A stretch of DNA of 64,000 nt from Kaistia sp. 32K (lineage in GTDB: Bacteria > Pseudomonadota > Alphaproteobacteria > Rhizobiales > Kaistiaceae), in assembly GCF_016629525.1 (NCBI RefSeq), contig NZ_AP024269.1:3534001-3598000 (forward strand), written 5' to 3'. A program made the position numbers and the translations under genes. Under the pieces are notes generated by a model. The model was not told the DNA's origin. It made no database searches and worked only from the letters and a program-made list of their open reading frames with translations. The stretch's first letter is position 1, and each line of letters begins with the position of its first letter. Below, piece after piece: positions 62,902-64,000 of the stretch.

Positions 62902-63456
62902 ATGAGCACAGAAGGCCTCGTCCTGTTCGAAACGCCGATCGGCCCCTGCGGCATCAGCTGGAGCGCGCGCGGCATCACCGGTCTGCAGTTTCCCGGCGAG
63001 AGTGCCGAGGCGACGCGCTCGGAGCTGGCGCGCCGCTTTCCGAAAGCGCGAGACATTGAGCCGCCCGCCTTCGTCACCGAGGCGATCGCCGCGATCGTCG
63101 CCCTGCTCGAAGGGGCGGATGACGACCTGACCAGCATCCCGCTCGATCCCGACCACATCCCGCCGTTCAACCAGCGCGTCTATGACGTGACGCGGGCCAT
63201 CCCGCCCGGCGAAACGCTGACCTATGGCGAGGTGGCGGCGGCGATCGGCGAACCGGGCGCGGCGCGCGCCGTCGGTCGGGCGCTCGGCGAAAACCCGTAT
63301 CCGATCATCATCCCCTGCCACCGCGTGCTGGCCGCCGGCGGCAAGGTCGGCGGCTTCTCCGGCACCGGCGGCATCGCCACCAAGCGCCGGATCCTCGCCA
63401 TCGAAAGCCGCGCCAAGCTCGACGAGCTGCCGCTGTTCGGGGGTGGCGCGGACTGA
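62902..63456 (+). CDS. ogt: Methylated-DNA--protein-cysteine methyltransferase
   Basis: About 184 residues. The active-site motif IIPCHRVLAAGGKVGGFSG (Cys near residue 138) and the helix-turn-helix part FNQRVYDVTRAIPPGETLTYGEVAAAIG (in part) are standard. It removes alkyl groups from O6-alkylguanine by transferring them to its own Cys. GLVLFETPIGPCGISW opens the N-terminal domain. A single gene with no adaptive-response partner seen. Confidence 0.9.
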   Translation: MSTEGLVLFETPIGPCGISWSARGITGLQFPGESAEATRSELARRFPKARDIEPPAFVTEAIAAIVALLEGADDDLTSIPLDPDHIPPFNQRVYDVTRAIPPGETLTYGEVAAAIGEPGAARAVGRALGENPYPIIIPCHRVLAAGGKVGGFSGTGGIATKRRILAIESRAKLDELPLFGGGAD

Positions 63457-63512
63457 ACGATCGCCTGGTTCGCGGCGCATGCAGACAGCTTCCGCCAATC
63501 AGGACAGAACTC

Positions 63513-63546
63513 CGTCATTCCTGCGAAAGCAGGAATCCATTCAGCC
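63513..63546. repeat. Palindromic extragenic repeat, family A variant
   Basis: CGTCATTCCTGCGAAAGCAGGAATCCATTCAGCC: the family A frame with an altered stem core (TTCCTGC/GCAGGAA). Confidence 0.7.
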
Positions 63547-63682
63547 GAAGCCTCTCAGGCCGAGCCCGGGTCGAGTGGTGCGCGCTACCCAATAGCCCCG
63601 CTGTATGAACCCCGGCTCGGAGGCCGGAGTGACTGCGAAGCTTGCTTCGGGGCTGCGTCATACCCCCGTTCGCCGTCCTCGG

Positions 63683-63723
63683 CATCCTGAGGTGGCCCCG
63701 AGGGCCGTCTCGAAGGACGCGCC
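63683..63723. repeat. Extragenic repeat, family B
   Basis: CATCCTGAGGTGGCC ... GCCGTCTCGAAGGACGCGCC matches the units at 8107-8228. It lies in the gap between the alkylguanine methyltransferase and the truncated epimerase; no gene is seen in 63457-63741. Confidence 0.7.
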
Positions 63724-63741
63724 GCGCACGCCCGCGCTCCC

Positions 63742-64000
63742 CTATCGCCAGCAGAATTGCGGCTTGTAGCCGAGGACTTTTTTCGCCTTCTCGATCGAGA
63801 GCAGCGTCTCGTTCGCGCCGATCGGCCGCTTGCGCGCGATGCCCGGGAACGCCTCGTCGAGCAGCGAATCGTTCGACCGGCTCATGACGCCGTCCTCATT
63901 GGCGATGACGAAGACGTCGGCGCCCTTCAGCGGTGATTCCAGCGCCAGCCGACACGACTGCGCCGCGTCGCGCACGTCGATATAGGCCCAGAGGTTCCAT
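63742..64000 (-). CDS. NAD-dependent epimerase/dehydratase, partial (C-terminal end)
   Basis: The last 86 residues of a leftward gene that enters from beyond the right edge. WAYIDVRDAAQSCRLALE at the start and the C-terminal LLSIEKAKKVLGYKPQF fit extended short-chain sugar epimerases/dehydratases: D-A-A-Q of the late sheet, and S-x-x-K-A-x-x-x-L-G-Y-K-P. The Rossmann and catalytic parts are outside the window, so the substrate cannot be given. Confidence 0.75.
   Translation of the reverse strand, partial: WNLWAYIDVRDAAQSCRLALESPLKGADVFVIANEDGVMSRSNDSLLDEAFPGIARKRPIGANETLLSIEKAKKVLGYKPQFCWR

Overview
The window is a GC-rich, densely coded stretch of alphaproteobacterial chromosome, most likely from the order Hyphomicrobiales (Rhizobiales). 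This rests on three things: a rhizobial-type L-rhamnose locus (DeoR regulator, ABC uptake, bifunctional aldolase/short-chain dehydrogenase), RirA/Irr/Zur-type metal biology, and palindromic 'ATGGATCCCGGGTCAAGCCCGGGATGACG'-like intergenic repeats of a kind common in that order. The genus cannot be fixed from the sequence. I see no insertion sequence, prophage, CRISPR array, tRNA or rRNA. Base composition looks even throughout, and the region reads as a carbohydrate-scavenging part of a soil or plant-associated genome.

Layout. (1) 0-8 kb: L-rhamnose catabolism and uptake (rhaD leftward; rhaR, rhaT, rhaP, rhaQ, rhaS rightward, closed by a clear terminator). (2) 8.4-12.2 kb: a class II aldolase and two tandem paralogous FGGY sugar kinases. 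(3) 12.5-17.7 kb: a glutamine-synthetase-like ligase, an aldehyde dehydrogenase, an iron-type alcohol dehydrogenase and a KDG-type PfkB kinase. (4) 17.7-19.5 kb: a membrane-anchored alpha/beta hydrolase and an isoprenylcysteine-methyltransferase-like protein. (5) 19.8-22.7 kb: a zinc ABC transporter led by a tiny His-rich membrane protein behind a Zur-like box. (6) 23.1-29.8 kb: an imelysin iron-uptake operon that carries a multicopper oxidase and a small Cys-containing unknown. (7) 29.9-31.1 kb: cyclopropane fatty acid synthase. (8) 31.4-35.7 kb: a LacI regulator and a polar-amino-acid-type ABC transporter with an RraA-like aldolase, linked by a shared operator. (9) 36-45.5 kb: TerC/YjbE, a DedA-like protein, a sugar-acid dehydratase with a divergent GntR regulator, a Na+/H+ antiporter, a YciI-like protein, a YadGH-like ABC exporter, an HPP protein and a small acidic-tailed membrane protein. 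(10) 45.5-53.2 kb: an idonate/gluconate regulon (idnD, idnO, ribose-type ABC importer, LacI regulator) with three copies of a TTGTTATCGATAACAA-type operator. (11) 53.3-62 kb: a leftward operon of ribose-type ABC importer, GMC oxidoreductase with its small subunit, FAD-linked hydroxyacid dehydrogenase and L-rhamnose mutarotase, with a divergent GntR regulator. (12) 62-64 kb: a potassium channel, an alkylguanine methyltransferase and a truncated epimerase.

The common theme is uptake plus oxidation or phosphorylation of sugars, each module with its own regulator and, in several cases, a visible operator. The strongest candidates for undescribed biology are the cytoplasmic GMC/small-subunit/mutarotase operon (11), the multicopper-oxidase-containing imelysin operon (6), the LacI-controlled amino-acid-type transporter with an RraA-family enzyme (8), and the ligase/alcohol dehydrogenase/aldehyde dehydrogenase set (3), which fits a gamma-glutamylated amino-alcohol route. 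Several operons also carry a strong hairpin just after the gene for a secreted or binding protein, probably to raise its expression relative to downstream genes.
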